NCBI GenBank assembly: GCA_049606855.1
Contig: JBMYVY010000010.1
Coordinates: forward strand, 1-64,000
Length of the DNA stretch: 64,000 bases
Direction of reading: 5' to 3'
Origin: JBELHR01 sp049606855
GTDB lineage: Bacteria > Bacteroidota > Bacteroidia > Flavobacteriales > Flavobacteriaceae
Shown here: one piece after another, positions 55,708-63,448 of the stretch
How positions within the stretch are numbered: position 1 is the stretch's first letter
Layout: each line of letters opens with the position of its first letter
Notes under the pieces: generated by a model
The model's database searches: none
Told to the model about the DNA's origin: nothing
The model's input: the letters and a program-made list of their open reading frames with translations, nothing else
Program-made: the position numbers and the translations under genes

Positions 55708-58186
55708 GACTAGAGAAATAGAGTGCGTTAAAGAACAATCGATTTGTGCCGTACCACATTCCTCTAAAATTTGGGTTATCAACAAACAAGACTACTGTTC
55801 CTCGTCCTTTTCTGCTCGAAATAAGAGAAGCCGTACCGCCTAGCGCCTCAAGGTTTGCCTGGTTAATATAACCACTTAAAAGTGGATTTTCCGTATACTC
55901 TACCACTGTTGAAAATGCATCTTTACTTGGAGCAACCATGATTGAGTGATTTCTATAAACTGGAAGCTCCTCTCTAGTGTACCCAAAAGCCAATGGATGA
56001 CTTCTATCGATAGAGGCCTTGTAAATTGAACCTCCAATGACTTGAGAGCCATAATAGTCTCTTCTTTGAACATAATCCATTCTTTTTTCTGGGCTTTTGT
56101 TCGGGTTTTCCTTTAGCTCAGCAGATATAAATTCATTTCGAATTAACCATGCTGTAGCACTTCTTTGACTAATTATGCTCCCTCCTTCTTCTACCCATAA
56201 TTTGATTCTGTCCAATGTTTTTTCATCCAAAGCATCATAATTTCCCGAAACTAGGATTAAGGTATTGTACTTCGACCAATCTATTCTTGAAGCTTGATTC
56301 ATCATCACTTTAGTGATTGGCATATTTAATTTCGTATCGGCAAGAAACCACACCTCTCCTGCTTCGTAACTAGAGGTATTTCCTCCAATTAACATCAATG
56401 CCTTAGGCTTTTGAATGGTTTTAAAATTTGCTGAACCAAGATCAATCCCGTTTTTACTATATCCTGTGGAAACCGGATAAACCGGCAAGTCAAGCTGAGA
56501 AAGAATAGTATAAAGCTTATCTGAATCAACTGCCTGTCTCTTGACAGGAACCATTAGAGTTCCATAGGAAAATGATTTAACACCTTGAGCTGTTTCTATT
56601 TCAAAAGGCTTGAAAGCCGTATTGACGTATAGGTTTTGTTCCAAAAGAGAATTTAAAGCATGTGCAGAGTTATACTGATCCCATGGGATAATATAGGCAT
56701 AGTTCGATTTTTCAAATGCAGGCTTTGTTGGGTTTTGAACTTGTAATTCAGTAAGTTCTGGAGCCTTATTAACACGCTCATGGGGCATATTATAAGCCAA
56801 AGCCACTGTCCATGCGGAGGCATCATAGAATACAGAATCATGAAATTTGGTTACCGGCTCAAAAAGCGTTCTTACCATCCTGTATTGGGGCTGATCATTA
56901 GAAACGTAATATGGATATTCTGAATTAATCGCCTGCTTAACCTCAACTTTATGTTTCCCCAAAAGAGACAAAAATTCTCGATTTAATTGCTCATCGTATT
57001 GATCTCCAAACGACCAACCTCCTTTAGCTGACTTTCCTTCCTCTACGGCAGTTTTAAAATACTTATTTAAGTGCTCCGCTAGTAACTGTTTTTCAGCAAT
57101 CGCTGCCCTTACAGTTGCTTTAGAACTGGTAAAATGATTCTTAATAGTAAAGGAAAAACTCACAGGCCCCATTCTTGAATCTTGTAAATGACCTCGAGAA
57201 CTCGCTTGTTCAAATACCAAGCCTAAGGCTCCATGCATATCCGGATAAGTGGAGCCGTAGCCTGGATAAGAATTGTCAAATTGCTCTTTAGTAAAGTATA
57301 AAGAGCCTATACCATCTAAAGCTTCACTAAAATATTCCGCAAACTTCACGTTTAGAATATCGTAATTATCTCTCGGAATCACAGGGTTTTCAGATCCATA
57401 AGGCTTCGTAGGTTCAAAAAAGTAAGTGGCATTTGTACCCATTTCGTGGAAATCAGTCACAACATTTGGATACCATTTATGATAAAAATCTATTCGAGAT
57501 TGCGACTCGACATGCGCTAATGGTAACCAATCTCTATTTAAATCAAACCAGTAGTGATTTTTTCTTCCTCTTGGCCACATTTCGTTATGTTCTGCATCCA
57601 AAGGATCAGAAACCAAAGGATTTCCCTGAAAACTATTTGCCCAAGTGGTATGGCGATCTCGACCATCAGGATTGAATGTTGGGTCAATTAGAATAACCCC
57701 ATTATCAAGGGCGTCGATAACTTCCTTATCCCTGCCAGCAACATAATAATAAGCAGTAAGTAATGCTGCCTCTGCTGAAGACGGCTCATTTCCATGAACC
57801 CCATATCCCAATAATATAACTGGTTTTTGATTCGAGAAATCAAGGTCCTGAGCTTCTGGGTCAACAAGTTTCAAATGCTCCTGTTGAATATTCTCAATAT
57901 TAGTTTGATTTTCAATACTCGTAATTCTCAAAACCACAAGTTGTCTGTGTTCGTATGTATGACCAATGGTATCCAAGACTGCTCGATCTGAAAGCTCAGC
58001 AAGCCTATTAAAGTATGAAACTATGGCATCATGTCGGGTATGTAGAGTGCCAATTTCATATCCCAAAAACTTCTCAGGGCTTGGGATTTTGGGGTCAAAA
58101 GAAGACTCTTTTTCGAAATAATAAGAATTTTGTGCGCTGATACTCAAACTGAAACAGCACGCCAATAGGGTGATGAAATTTTTCAT
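55697..58186 (-). CDS. M14 zinc carboxypeptidase with C-terminal extension
   Basis: 829 residues with a signal peptide (cut near SISAQ). The zinc motif HGNE is at 131-134 (GYGVHGNEPSSAEAA) and the third ligand lies in TDFHEMG (His247); DPTFNPDGRDRHT and FDLNRDWLPLAHVE carry the substrate-binding Arg/Asn positions. The last 350 residues form a further alpha/beta region (YNTLILVSGNYDALDEKTLD) and glutamine-amidotransferase-like segments (ALMLIGGNTSSYEAGEVW), as in other large M14 proteins of Bacteroidota. It would trim peptides outside the cell. Confidence 0.88.
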   Translation of the reverse strand: MKNFITLLACCFSLSISAQNSYYFEKESSFDPKIPSPEKFLGYEIGTLHTRHDAIVSYFNRLAELSDRAVLDTIGHTYEHRQLVVLRITSIENQTNIENIQQEHLKLVDPEAQDLDFSNQKPVILLGYGVHGNEPSSAEAALLTAYYYVAGRDKEVIDALDNGVILIDPTFNPDGRDRHTTWANSFQGNPLVSDPLDAEHNEMWPRGRKNHYWFDLNRDWLPLAHVESQSRIDFYHKWYPNVVTDFHEMGTNATYFFEPTKPYGSENPVIPRDNYDILNVKFAEYFSEALDGIGSLYFTKEQFDNSYPGYGSTYPDMHGALGLVFEQASSRGHLQDSRMGPVSFSFTIKNHFTSSKATVRAAIAEKQLLAEHLNKYFKTAVEEGKSAKGGWSFGDQYDEQLNREFLSLLGKHKVEVKQAINSEYPYYVSNDQPQYRMVRTLFEPVTKFHDSVFYDASAWTVALAYNMPHERVNKAPELTELQVQNPTKPAFEKSNYAYIIPWDQYNSAHALNSLLEQNLYVNTAFKPFEIETAQGVKSFSYGTLMVPVKRQAVDSDKLYTILSQLDLPVYPVSTGYSKNGIDLGSANFKTIQKPKALMLIGGNTSSYEAGEVWFLADTKLNMPITKVMMNQASRIDWSKYNTLILVSGNYDALDEKTLDRIKLWVEEGGSIISQRSATAWLIRNEFISAELKENPNKSPEKRMDYVQRRDYYGSQVIGGSIYKASIDRSHPLAFGYTREELPVYRNHSIMVAPSKDAFSTVVEYTENPLLSGYINQANLEALGGTASLISSRKGRGTVVLFVDNPNFRGMWYGTNRLFFNALYFSSLIY

Positions 58187-58232
58187 GATTATGGGAAATT
58201 GTCGTTGAATTTACTAATTTAGAAATTGAAAA

Positions 58233-59021
58233 ATGAAAAAGTTACTATTCTTATTTGCATTTGTGTCAGTCACATTGCATAGCCAAACCGTATATAGAGA
58301 CTTGACAACGGCAAAAGCCATTGCCATTTCTCAAAATAAATTGATTTTAGTTGACTTCACGGCAGAGTGGTGTTATCCCTGTAAAGTAATGAATCAAGAA
58401 CTCTGGCAGTCCTATAGTTTTAAAAAACGTGAGTCTCAATTTGTTTTTGTAAAGATCGACATTGATGTTGATCGTAAAACAGCGGCGAAATACCGAGCCA
58501 ATTTAATTCCAAGGGTTCTGTTAATTACTCCCAATGAGGATATTTTATATGATGAAGTCGGTTATAAAGGCAAAGCGACCTATCTCAAAGATTTTGATGC
58601 TTTACCAAAAAACTTTACTCGAATGAATGCCATGTATTCAAGTGTTGATTTAACTAAAAACATCAAAGGGAAACCTGCAATGGGCTTAGGCATGGAGCTG
58701 AGTCGACTCGGTCAAGGAATTTCTAGAAAAAAACTACAAAACAGCTTTTTGCAGGTCAGTAATTCTTATTTGGATAATGTGGGTAAAAAAGACCTTTCTG
58801 AACAGAACTATCAACTCAAAGAGGCAACCGAATTATTAAACCTTGCTTATTTAGGAGAATACAAAAAAGTTACCCTCGGTATGGAAAAAATCTATAGGGA
58901 AGATAACTCTTTACACAATTATATTTTGGCTTATTGTTATAAAAATCAAGGTGACAAAATAAAATATCAAGCCTATTATGATAAAATAAAAAGCCCAACT
59001 TTATTGGCTAAACTGGATTAA
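58233..59021 (+). CDS. Exported thioredoxin-fold protein with C-terminal helical repeats
   Basis: 262 residues with a signal peptide (cut near LHSQ). The thioredoxin-like domain has a CxxC site, WCYPC (Cys47, Cys50), after LILVDFTAEW, as in the thioredoxin_7/DsbD-gamma-like group. After residue 150 comes a helical region (NYQLKEATELLNLAYLGEYK, DNSLHNYILAYCYKNQGDK) resembling TPR. It probably reduces or isomerises disulfides of cell-envelope proteins. Convergent with the RHH/SPFH pair. Confidence 0.82.
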   Translation: MKKLLFLFAFVSVTLHSQTVYRDLTTAKAIAISQNKLILVDFTAEWCYPCKVMNQELWQSYSFKKRESQFVFVKIDIDVDRKTAAKYRANLIPRVLLITPNEDILYDEVGYKGKATYLKDFDALPKNFTRMNAMYSSVDLTKNIKGKPAMGLGMELSRLGQGISRKKLQNSFLQVSNSYLDNVGKKDLSEQNYQLKEATELLNLAYLGEYKKVTLGMEKIYREDNSLHNYILAYCYKNQGDKIKYQAYYDKIKSPTLLAKLD

Positions 59022-59182
59022 GGTTTTTTCTTTTTGGGCAATCGTTTCGCATCTTTTAATCCTTTATTAATCATCCATTCGAGTTGCCCATTGACACTTC
59101 GAAATTCATCGTCAGCCCATTTTTCTACCTGAGCAAAAAGCTCAGGATCTATTCTTAGCACAAAAGATTTACGTTTGCTCAC
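59018..59182 (-). CDS. Arc-type ribbon-helix-helix DNA-binding protein
   Basis: A 54-residue gene starting with GTG at 59182, three bases after the SPFH stop. The sequence KSFVLRIDPELFAQVEKWA followed by DDEFRSVNGQLEWMINKGL is an Arc/MetJ-type RHH: a beta strand that enters the DNA major groove, then two helices, with a basic tail. Such small RHH proteins dimerise and bind palindromes. A palindrome lies just before the SPFH gene of the same unit, so autoregulation is likely. The final codon overlaps the stop of the thioredoxin-like gene. Confidence 0.82.
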   Translation of the reverse strand: MSKRKSFVLRIDPELFAQVEKWADDEFRSVNGQLEWMINKGLKDAKRLPKKKKP

Positions 59183-59185
59183 AAA

Positions 59186-60040
59186 TTAACTATTTAAGCT
59201 TCCTGCATTTACCACGGGTACCGCTTCTTTATCTCCGCATAAAACTACCATTAAATTTGAAACCATCGATGCTTTTTTATCATCATCAAAATCTACAATA
59301 TTGTCTTCACTCAATTGAGTTAAAGCGTCCTCAACCATACGAACTGCTCCTTCAACAATTTTTTTACGTGCTGCAACTATGGCAACAGCTTGCTGCCTCT
59401 TCAGCATAGAACTTGCAATTTCTGGGGCATATGCCAAATAACCAATACGTGCTTCCATCACTTTTATTCCAGCTATAGCTAAACGCTCTGTAATTTCATT
59501 CTCTAAAGCTTCGTTTACTTCGTCCATGCCTGATCTCAAGGTCAATTCAGCTTGAGCATCATCAAAATTATCATAGGGATAAGACCCTGCAAGTTTCCGA
59601 ACAGCGGCATCCGTTTGAACGCGAACAAATTCTTCATAATTATCTACATCAAACGCAGCTTTAAAAGTATCTTGAACCTGCCAAACTAGAATGACGTTAA
59701 TTAATATAGGGTTTCCTATCTTATCATTTACTTTTACTCGTTCACTATCAAAATTTCTCGCTCGAAGTGAGATTCTAGTTCGTGTGAAAAATGGATTGAC
59801 CCAATGAAATCCATTGTCTTTCACTGTTCCTTTATACGACCCGAAGAGTACCATTACTTTTGAACTATTAGGGTTTACAATAAAAAATCCTTTAAGTAAA
59901 AACAACCCCAAAACTAATGTTATCACAAACAAAGGCATTCTTAACAAAAGAACTCCTAACACACTCAAGATAATCGTTGCAAATACCACAAGTAACATGA
60001 GGTAGCCGTTAATTCCTTTTAATTCTTTCTCTGAATTCAT
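59186..60040 (-). CDS. SPFH/band-7 domain membrane protein
   Basis: 284 residues from ATG 60040; a GTG at 60061 would add seven residues but lies across the palindrome. Two hydrophobic segments near the N-terminus (YLMLLVVFATIILSVLGVLL, LFVITLVLGLFLLKGFFIV) are followed by a complete SPFH domain: MVLFGSYKGTVKDNGFHWVN, INVILVWQVQDTFKAAFD, RVQTDAAVRKLAGSYPYDNF and AGIKVMEARIGYLAYAPE. SPFH proteins form rings or scaffolds in the membrane and often control proteases or membrane fluidity. The RHH gene follows three bases later, so the pair forms a unit. Confidence 0.9.
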   Translation of the reverse strand: MNSEKELKGINGYLMLLVVFATIILSVLGVLLLRMPLFVITLVLGLFLLKGFFIVNPNSSKVMVLFGSYKGTVKDNGFHWVNPFFTRTRISLRARNFDSERVKVNDKIGNPILINVILVWQVQDTFKAAFDVDNYEEFVRVQTDAAVRKLAGSYPYDNFDDAQAELTLRSGMDEVNEALENEITERLAIAGIKVMEARIGYLAYAPEIASSMLKRQQAVAIVAARKKIVEGAVRMVEDALTQLSEDNIVDFDDDKKASMVSNLMVVLCGDKEAVPVVNAGSLNS

Positions 60041-60041
60041 A

Positions 60042-60060
60042 TGATATTGATTTGATATCA
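60042..60060. promoter_or_regulatory. Palindrome TGATAT-N7-ATATCA before the SPFH gene
   Basis: A perfect 6+6 dyad with a 7-bp spacer directly before ATG 60040. The short arms and spacing suit a ribbon-helix-helix dimer pair. It is the most likely operator of the small RHH protein in the same unit. Confidence 0.5.
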
Positions 60061-60120
60061 CAATAATAGCAAAAAAATTTAACTTATCTTAACTTTTATA
60101 AATAAAAAAAGCAATTAAAC

Positions 60121-60327
60121 ATGAAAAAAACGTATCAAAAAGACAACTTAGAAATCGGTTGGGAAGCAGAAAAATGCGAACACGCTGGAGTGTGTGTGCG
60201 AACCTTGCCAAAGGTTTACAATCCGAAAGCAAGACCTTGGATTAAACCCGAAAATGCAAGTATTGAACAGTTAAAGTCTCAAATTAGCGCCTGTCCCTCA
60301 GGCGCATTAAGTTATAGAGAGCTCTAA
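60121..60327 (+). CDS. YjdI-like mono-cluster 4Fe-4S protein (Fer4_19)
   Basis: 68 residues. The cluster ligands lie in AEKCEHAGVCVRTL (Cys19, Cys25) and ACPSGALSY (Cys58), the pattern C-x-H-x-x-x-C ... CPxGAL of the Fer4_19 family (E. coli YjdI). It probably carries one iron-sulfur cluster and acts as an electron carrier, perhaps paired with a CDGSH protein elsewhere. It is divergent from the SPFH gene and ends two bases before a convergent VOC gene. Confidence 0.88.
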   Translation: MKKTYQKDNLEIGWEAEKCEHAGVCVRTLPKVYNPKARPWIKPENASIEQLKSQISACPSGALSYREL

Positions 60328-60328
60328 T

Positions 60329-60847
60329 TTATTTGTACGCTCCTGCGGAATAATGCAATTCGTAGGAGTGTGAATAAATTTCAAATACGACTCCAAAAGG
60401 ATCCTCAACATAAACCATACGGTAAGGTTTTTCACCAGGATAATAATAGCGAATTGGCATTCGTTGCTTTCCGCCTGCAGCAATTATTTTCTCGACCAAG
60501 CCCTCTACATCAGGATCTTGAACGGAAAAATGAAATAACCCTGCTTTAAACGGCTGAAAACTGGGTCGCTCTTGCTTGGCTTCTTTAAACTCAAATAATT
60601 CAAACCCAATTTTGTCTCCTGTTGACATATGTGCAATACGAAAAGACCCCCAGCCCTCACCGAAAACATCAATACACATTTGGCCAATTGCTGTATCATT
60701 CTCCTCATAAACTTCAGTGGGTGGCATAATCACATATAAACCCAATACATCTGTATAAAAACTTACAGCTGCATCTAAATCCGGAACTGTAATTCCGATA
60801 TGTGAAAATGTACGTGGATATCTTTTTCCATCACTATTTAAATTCAT
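60329..60847 (-). CDS. VOC-superfamily lactoylglutathione-lyase-like protein
   Basis: 172 residues, a single VOC domain with a longer loop than the two VOC genes earlier in the window. First strand TFSHIGITVPDLDAAVSFYT with metal His; KIGFELFEF gives a Glu; GLFHFSVQDPDVEGLVEKI and RMVYVEDPFGVVFEIYSH finish the metal site with His and Glu. With all four ligand positions filled it is a likely metal-dependent enzyme (lyase, epimerase or dioxygenase). The substrate is unknown. Confidence 0.82.
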   Translation of the reverse strand: MNLNSDGKRYPRTFSHIGITVPDLDAAVSFYTDVLGLYVIMPPTEVYEENDTAIGQMCIDVFGEGWGSFRIAHMSTGDKIGFELFEFKEAKQERPSFQPFKAGLFHFSVQDPDVEGLVEKIIAAGGKQRMPIRYYYPGEKPYRMVYVEDPFGVVFEIYSHSYELHYSAGAYK

Positions 60848-60943
60848 AATAACCTGTTTTTTAGTTGCTTATAAATTTAATCATATAAATTGTAAATTTG
60901 CTATTAAATGGATTTTTATCGTGGTTTTGACACCAAGTAGAAA

Positions 60944-61450
60944 CTAGTATGGATTTTTAAGTCCATAGCGATTGCACATTATTCCATTCCAATATAAATG
61001 ATGTCTATATTTTAATCCTATTTTTCTAAGTACTTTATTTGAAGCAATATTACCTATATGAGCATCCCCAATGATATCGGGAAGATTTAAAGTCTTGAAG
61101 CCATAATCTAGCCAAAACGTTGCGGTTTCAAAGGCAATGCCTTGGCCCCAAAATTCTGGTAATAATCTATACCCGATATCGTAGTAGCCCTCATCTTCCA
61201 ATTTAAGCCCTGACCAGCCCAGGAACCTGCCATCTTCTTTTCGAAATATAGCCCAGCGACCAATTCCATTATTTTTGTATTGTTGGAGAAGGTCTTCAAC
61301 TATTTTGACGCTTTGATTAATATCCTTCACTGGATTTTGGCCGAGGTATCTATGAACAGCTTCATTGTTGTCCAAATGAAAAAGATGGCCTGCGTCATCC
61401 AAAGAAAAGGGTCTTAATTCAAACCTTTTAGTGTACTCTATTTTAGACAT
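60944..61450 (-). CDS. GNAT acetyltransferase, RimJ/RimL-like
   Basis: 168 residues. The GNAT fold of the RimJ/RimL branch shows in FELRPFSLDDAGHLFHLDNN, RWAIFRKEDGRFLGWSGLKL, YDIGYRLLPEFWGQGIAFET (acetyl-CoA loop) and IGDAHIGNIASNKVLRKIGL. Members modify N-terminal amines of proteins or small amines. It is divergent from the next two acetyltransferases and has no other neighbour in the unit. Confidence 0.88.
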   Translation of the reverse strand: MSKIEYTKRFELRPFSLDDAGHLFHLDNNEAVHRYLGQNPVKDINQSVKIVEDLLQQYKNNGIGRWAIFRKEDGRFLGWSGLKLEDEGYYDIGYRLLPEFWGQGIAFETATFWLDYGFKTLNLPDIIGDAHIGNIASNKVLRKIGLKYRHHLYWNGIMCNRYGLKNPY

Positions 61451-61502
61451 ATTGTATTAAATTCGTTGGAAATATAGGATATTAAAATGATTCGAGAAAT
61501 TC

Positions 61503-61871
61503 ATGCAAACCAAACTGATGTGGCCAGATGAATCTTTGGATTTTGTGAAAATTCAGGGAGATGAAAATGCCAAGCATTATGGTTACTTTTTTAATGAGGA
61601 ACTTATCGCTGTCGTCTCTGTTTTTTTGGATGCTACAAATCAATCCGCCCAATTAAGAAAACTTGCTTGCGTGAAAAAATATCAAGGTAAGGGAATTGGG
61701 AGTTCTTTAGTTCATCACCTTATTGAGCACACCCCGGTAGATCGAATATTTTGCAATGCAAGAATTGAAAAAACTTCTTTTTACAGTAAATTAGGGTTTC
61801 AAGAGACAGAAGAAAAATTCAGTAGGAAAAACCAAGAATATATTATTATGGAAAAACATATTTACAAATGA
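61503..61871 (+). CDS. GNAT-family acetyltransferase (short form)
   Basis: 122 residues. It begins without a long N-terminal strand and contains YGYFFNEELIAVVSVFLDAT, AQLRKLACVKKYQGKGIGSS (acetyl-CoA binding Q-x-x-G-x-G) and CNARIEKTSFYSKLGFQETE. This is a small, probably cytoplasmic N-acetyltransferase of unknown substrate. It overlaps the next GNAT gene by 4 bp (ATGA). Confidence 0.85.
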   Translation: MQTKLMWPDESLDFVKIQGDENAKHYGYFFNEELIAVVSVFLDATNQSAQLRKLACVKKYQGKGIGSSLVHHLIEHTPVDRIFCNARIEKTSFYSKLGFQETEEKFSRKNQEYIIMEKHIYK

Positions 61872-62356
61872 TTATTCGAGAGGCGGAAGTATCAGATTTA
61901 CCTCAAATCCTTGAAATATTAAATTATGAAATTAAAGAGACCTTTAATATTTATGATTCGAGAGCATGGGATATGAAGCAGATCAAGCAATGGTTTAATT
62001 CAAAAAAAACAGACCGCTTTCCTGTCTTTGTTGCTGAAATTGATGGGCTTGTTTTGGGCTATGCCACTTATGGTTCTTTTAGGAAATGGGAAGGCTACAA
62101 ACCTACTGTTGAACACTCTATTTACATAAAATCTCAGCAAAGAAAGCAAGGGGTTGGACAACGTTTAATGAAGCATTTAATCGATCAAGCGCGTGCTCAA
62201 GGGTTTTGCAATATGATTGCTGGAATTGATTCTCAAAACAAAAATAGTGTTGCCTTTCACAGACATTTTAATTTTAAAGAAGTTGGGTTTTTGCCTAACA
62301 TCGCAACTAAACATGATCAAATTTTGAATCTATGTCTTATGCAACTTGAATTATAA
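61868..62356 (+). CDS. GNAT-family acetyltransferase, phosphinothricin-acetyltransferase-like
   Basis: 162 residues of the PAT/YncA branch: IIREAEVSDLPQILEILNYE at the N-terminus, HSIYIKSQQRKQGVGQRLMK (acetyl-CoA loop QRKQGVG) and NMIAGIDSQNKNSVAFHRHF, then GFLPNIATKHDQILNL. The family N-acetylates phosphinothricin or methionine-sulfone-type amino acids and other amines. Translationally coupled to the short GNAT gene, so the two may share a role. Confidence 0.88.
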   Translation: MIIREAEVSDLPQILEILNYEIKETFNIYDSRAWDMKQIKQWFNSKKTDRFPVFVAEIDGLVLGYATYGSFRKWEGYKPTVEHSIYIKSQQRKQGVGQRLMKHLIDQARAQGFCNMIAGIDSQNKNSVAFHRHFNFKEVGFLPNIATKHDQILNLCLMQLEL

Positions 62357-62360
62357 TTAT

Positions 62361-62368
62361 TAAATTTG
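62361..62368 (+). promoter_or_regulatory. -7 box TAAATTTG with a 22-base leader
   Basis: Perfect TAnnTTTG located 22 bases before the ATG at 62391, just after the end of the GNAT gene. It gives the methyltransferase gene its own promoter. Confidence 0.5.
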
Positions 62369-62390
62369 AGTAGTGTTATCGGCGTATTAG

Positions 62391-63422
62391 ATGGACTCTT
62401 ATTTTATACTCCAGAACCCAGGTCATAACTGGGTCTATTATCAGGAATCAGAGAAACTTGCTCTGTCTGAATTGAAATTATGTTGTCTAAAATTAGACTT
62501 GCCCAATGCAGACCCTCAGGCTGTAGAAGTTTGTGGTGTCCGATATTTTCGTTTTTTTTTAAACCGGCCTTTTGATGAATCCATAAGTTTAGAAATAGGT
62601 AGACTTTCATTTTTCTTTGCCTTGTTTAAATCGGAAAATGATAGGTTTCTTCCGATCGCTGTAAATCCAAAGTTTCCTGTTGAAAAAAGCCTTAGTGGAG
62701 TTCAGAAATACATTGGAAAAACCAATGAACTCTTTACCCGAATGATGGTTAATATAGGTAGAATGTTTCTTGAAAAGAACTCAAACATCAGATTACTTGA
62801 TCCTGTAGCAGGAAGAGGTACAACCCTTTTCGAAGGAGTACATTACGGCATGAAGTCCTATGGTATTGAAATTGAAAAAAAATCAATAGAACAAGCTAAT
62901 CTCTTTATTAAGAAATACCTGCAAGGAGAACGTTTTAAATATTCTTTTTCAAAAAATCAGGTTTCCGGTAGTGATAAAAAAAATGGAGTTTTTATGGAAA
63001 CTTTTGAGTTTGCCAAAAATAAAGCTGATTTCAAAGATGACTCAAGTCGTCTACAATTGAGTTTTGTAAATGGAAACACCTTGGCTTGTGAGCAGTTTTT
63101 TAAACGAGACTTTTTTGATTTAATAATAGGCGACCTGCCTTATGGAGTTCAGCACGGAAACAAGAAACAACATTCAGAAAAAAACTTCACTAGAAGTCCA
63201 GAAGAATTGGTTACTGATGGTCTTTTAGGGTGGAAAAAAACACTGAGAAAAAGTGGGATAGTTGTATTAGGTTGGAATGTCAATTTGTTCTCCTATAAAA
63301 AAATGGCTGCTCTTTTTGAATCTCAAGATTTTGATGTTCTCGGCAAGGAGGCCTATTTAGATTTTCAACATCAAGTAGATCAAGCAATCAAACGAAACAT
63401 CCTGGTAGCAAGAAAATTATAA
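62391..63422 (+). CDS. TRM11/TrmG10-like RNA (or DNA) methyltransferase
   Basis: 343 residues. The SAM site LLDPVAGRGTTLFEGVHYG (from about residue 135) with acidic YGIEIEKKSIEQ and the amino-methyltransferase motif IIGDLPYGVQHG (248-252, NPPY/DPPY type) place it in the Trm11/TrmG10 and UPF0020 group, which methylate guanosine in tRNA. No THUMP domain is obvious in the short N-terminal half, so the substrate may be another RNA. A polar insert around residues 185-222 is unusual. Cytoplasmic. Confidence 0.78.
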   Translation: MDSYFILQNPGHNWVYYQESEKLALSELKLCCLKLDLPNADPQAVEVCGVRYFRFFLNRPFDESISLEIGRLSFFFALFKSENDRFLPIAVNPKFPVEKSLSGVQKYIGKTNELFTRMMVNIGRMFLEKNSNIRLLDPVAGRGTTLFEGVHYGMKSYGIEIEKKSIEQANLFIKKYLQGERFKYSFSKNQVSGSDKKNGVFMETFEFAKNKADFKDDSSRLQLSFVNGNTLACEQFFKRDFFDLIIGDLPYGVQHGNKKQHSEKNFTRSPEELVTDGLLGWKKTLRKSGIVVLGWNVNLFSYKKMAALFESQDFDVLGKEAYLDFQHQVDQAIKRNILVARKL

Positions 63423-63436
63423 TGATGCTTTTTTCC

Positions 63437-63444
63437 TATCTTTA
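63437..63444 (+). promoter_or_regulatory. -7-like box TATCTTTA, four bases before the cysE-type start
   Basis: TATCTTTA ends four bases before ATG 63449, the same arrangement as at 33671 and 50889, and implies a leaderless transcript. Confidence 0.45.
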
Positions 63445-63448
63445 AGCT

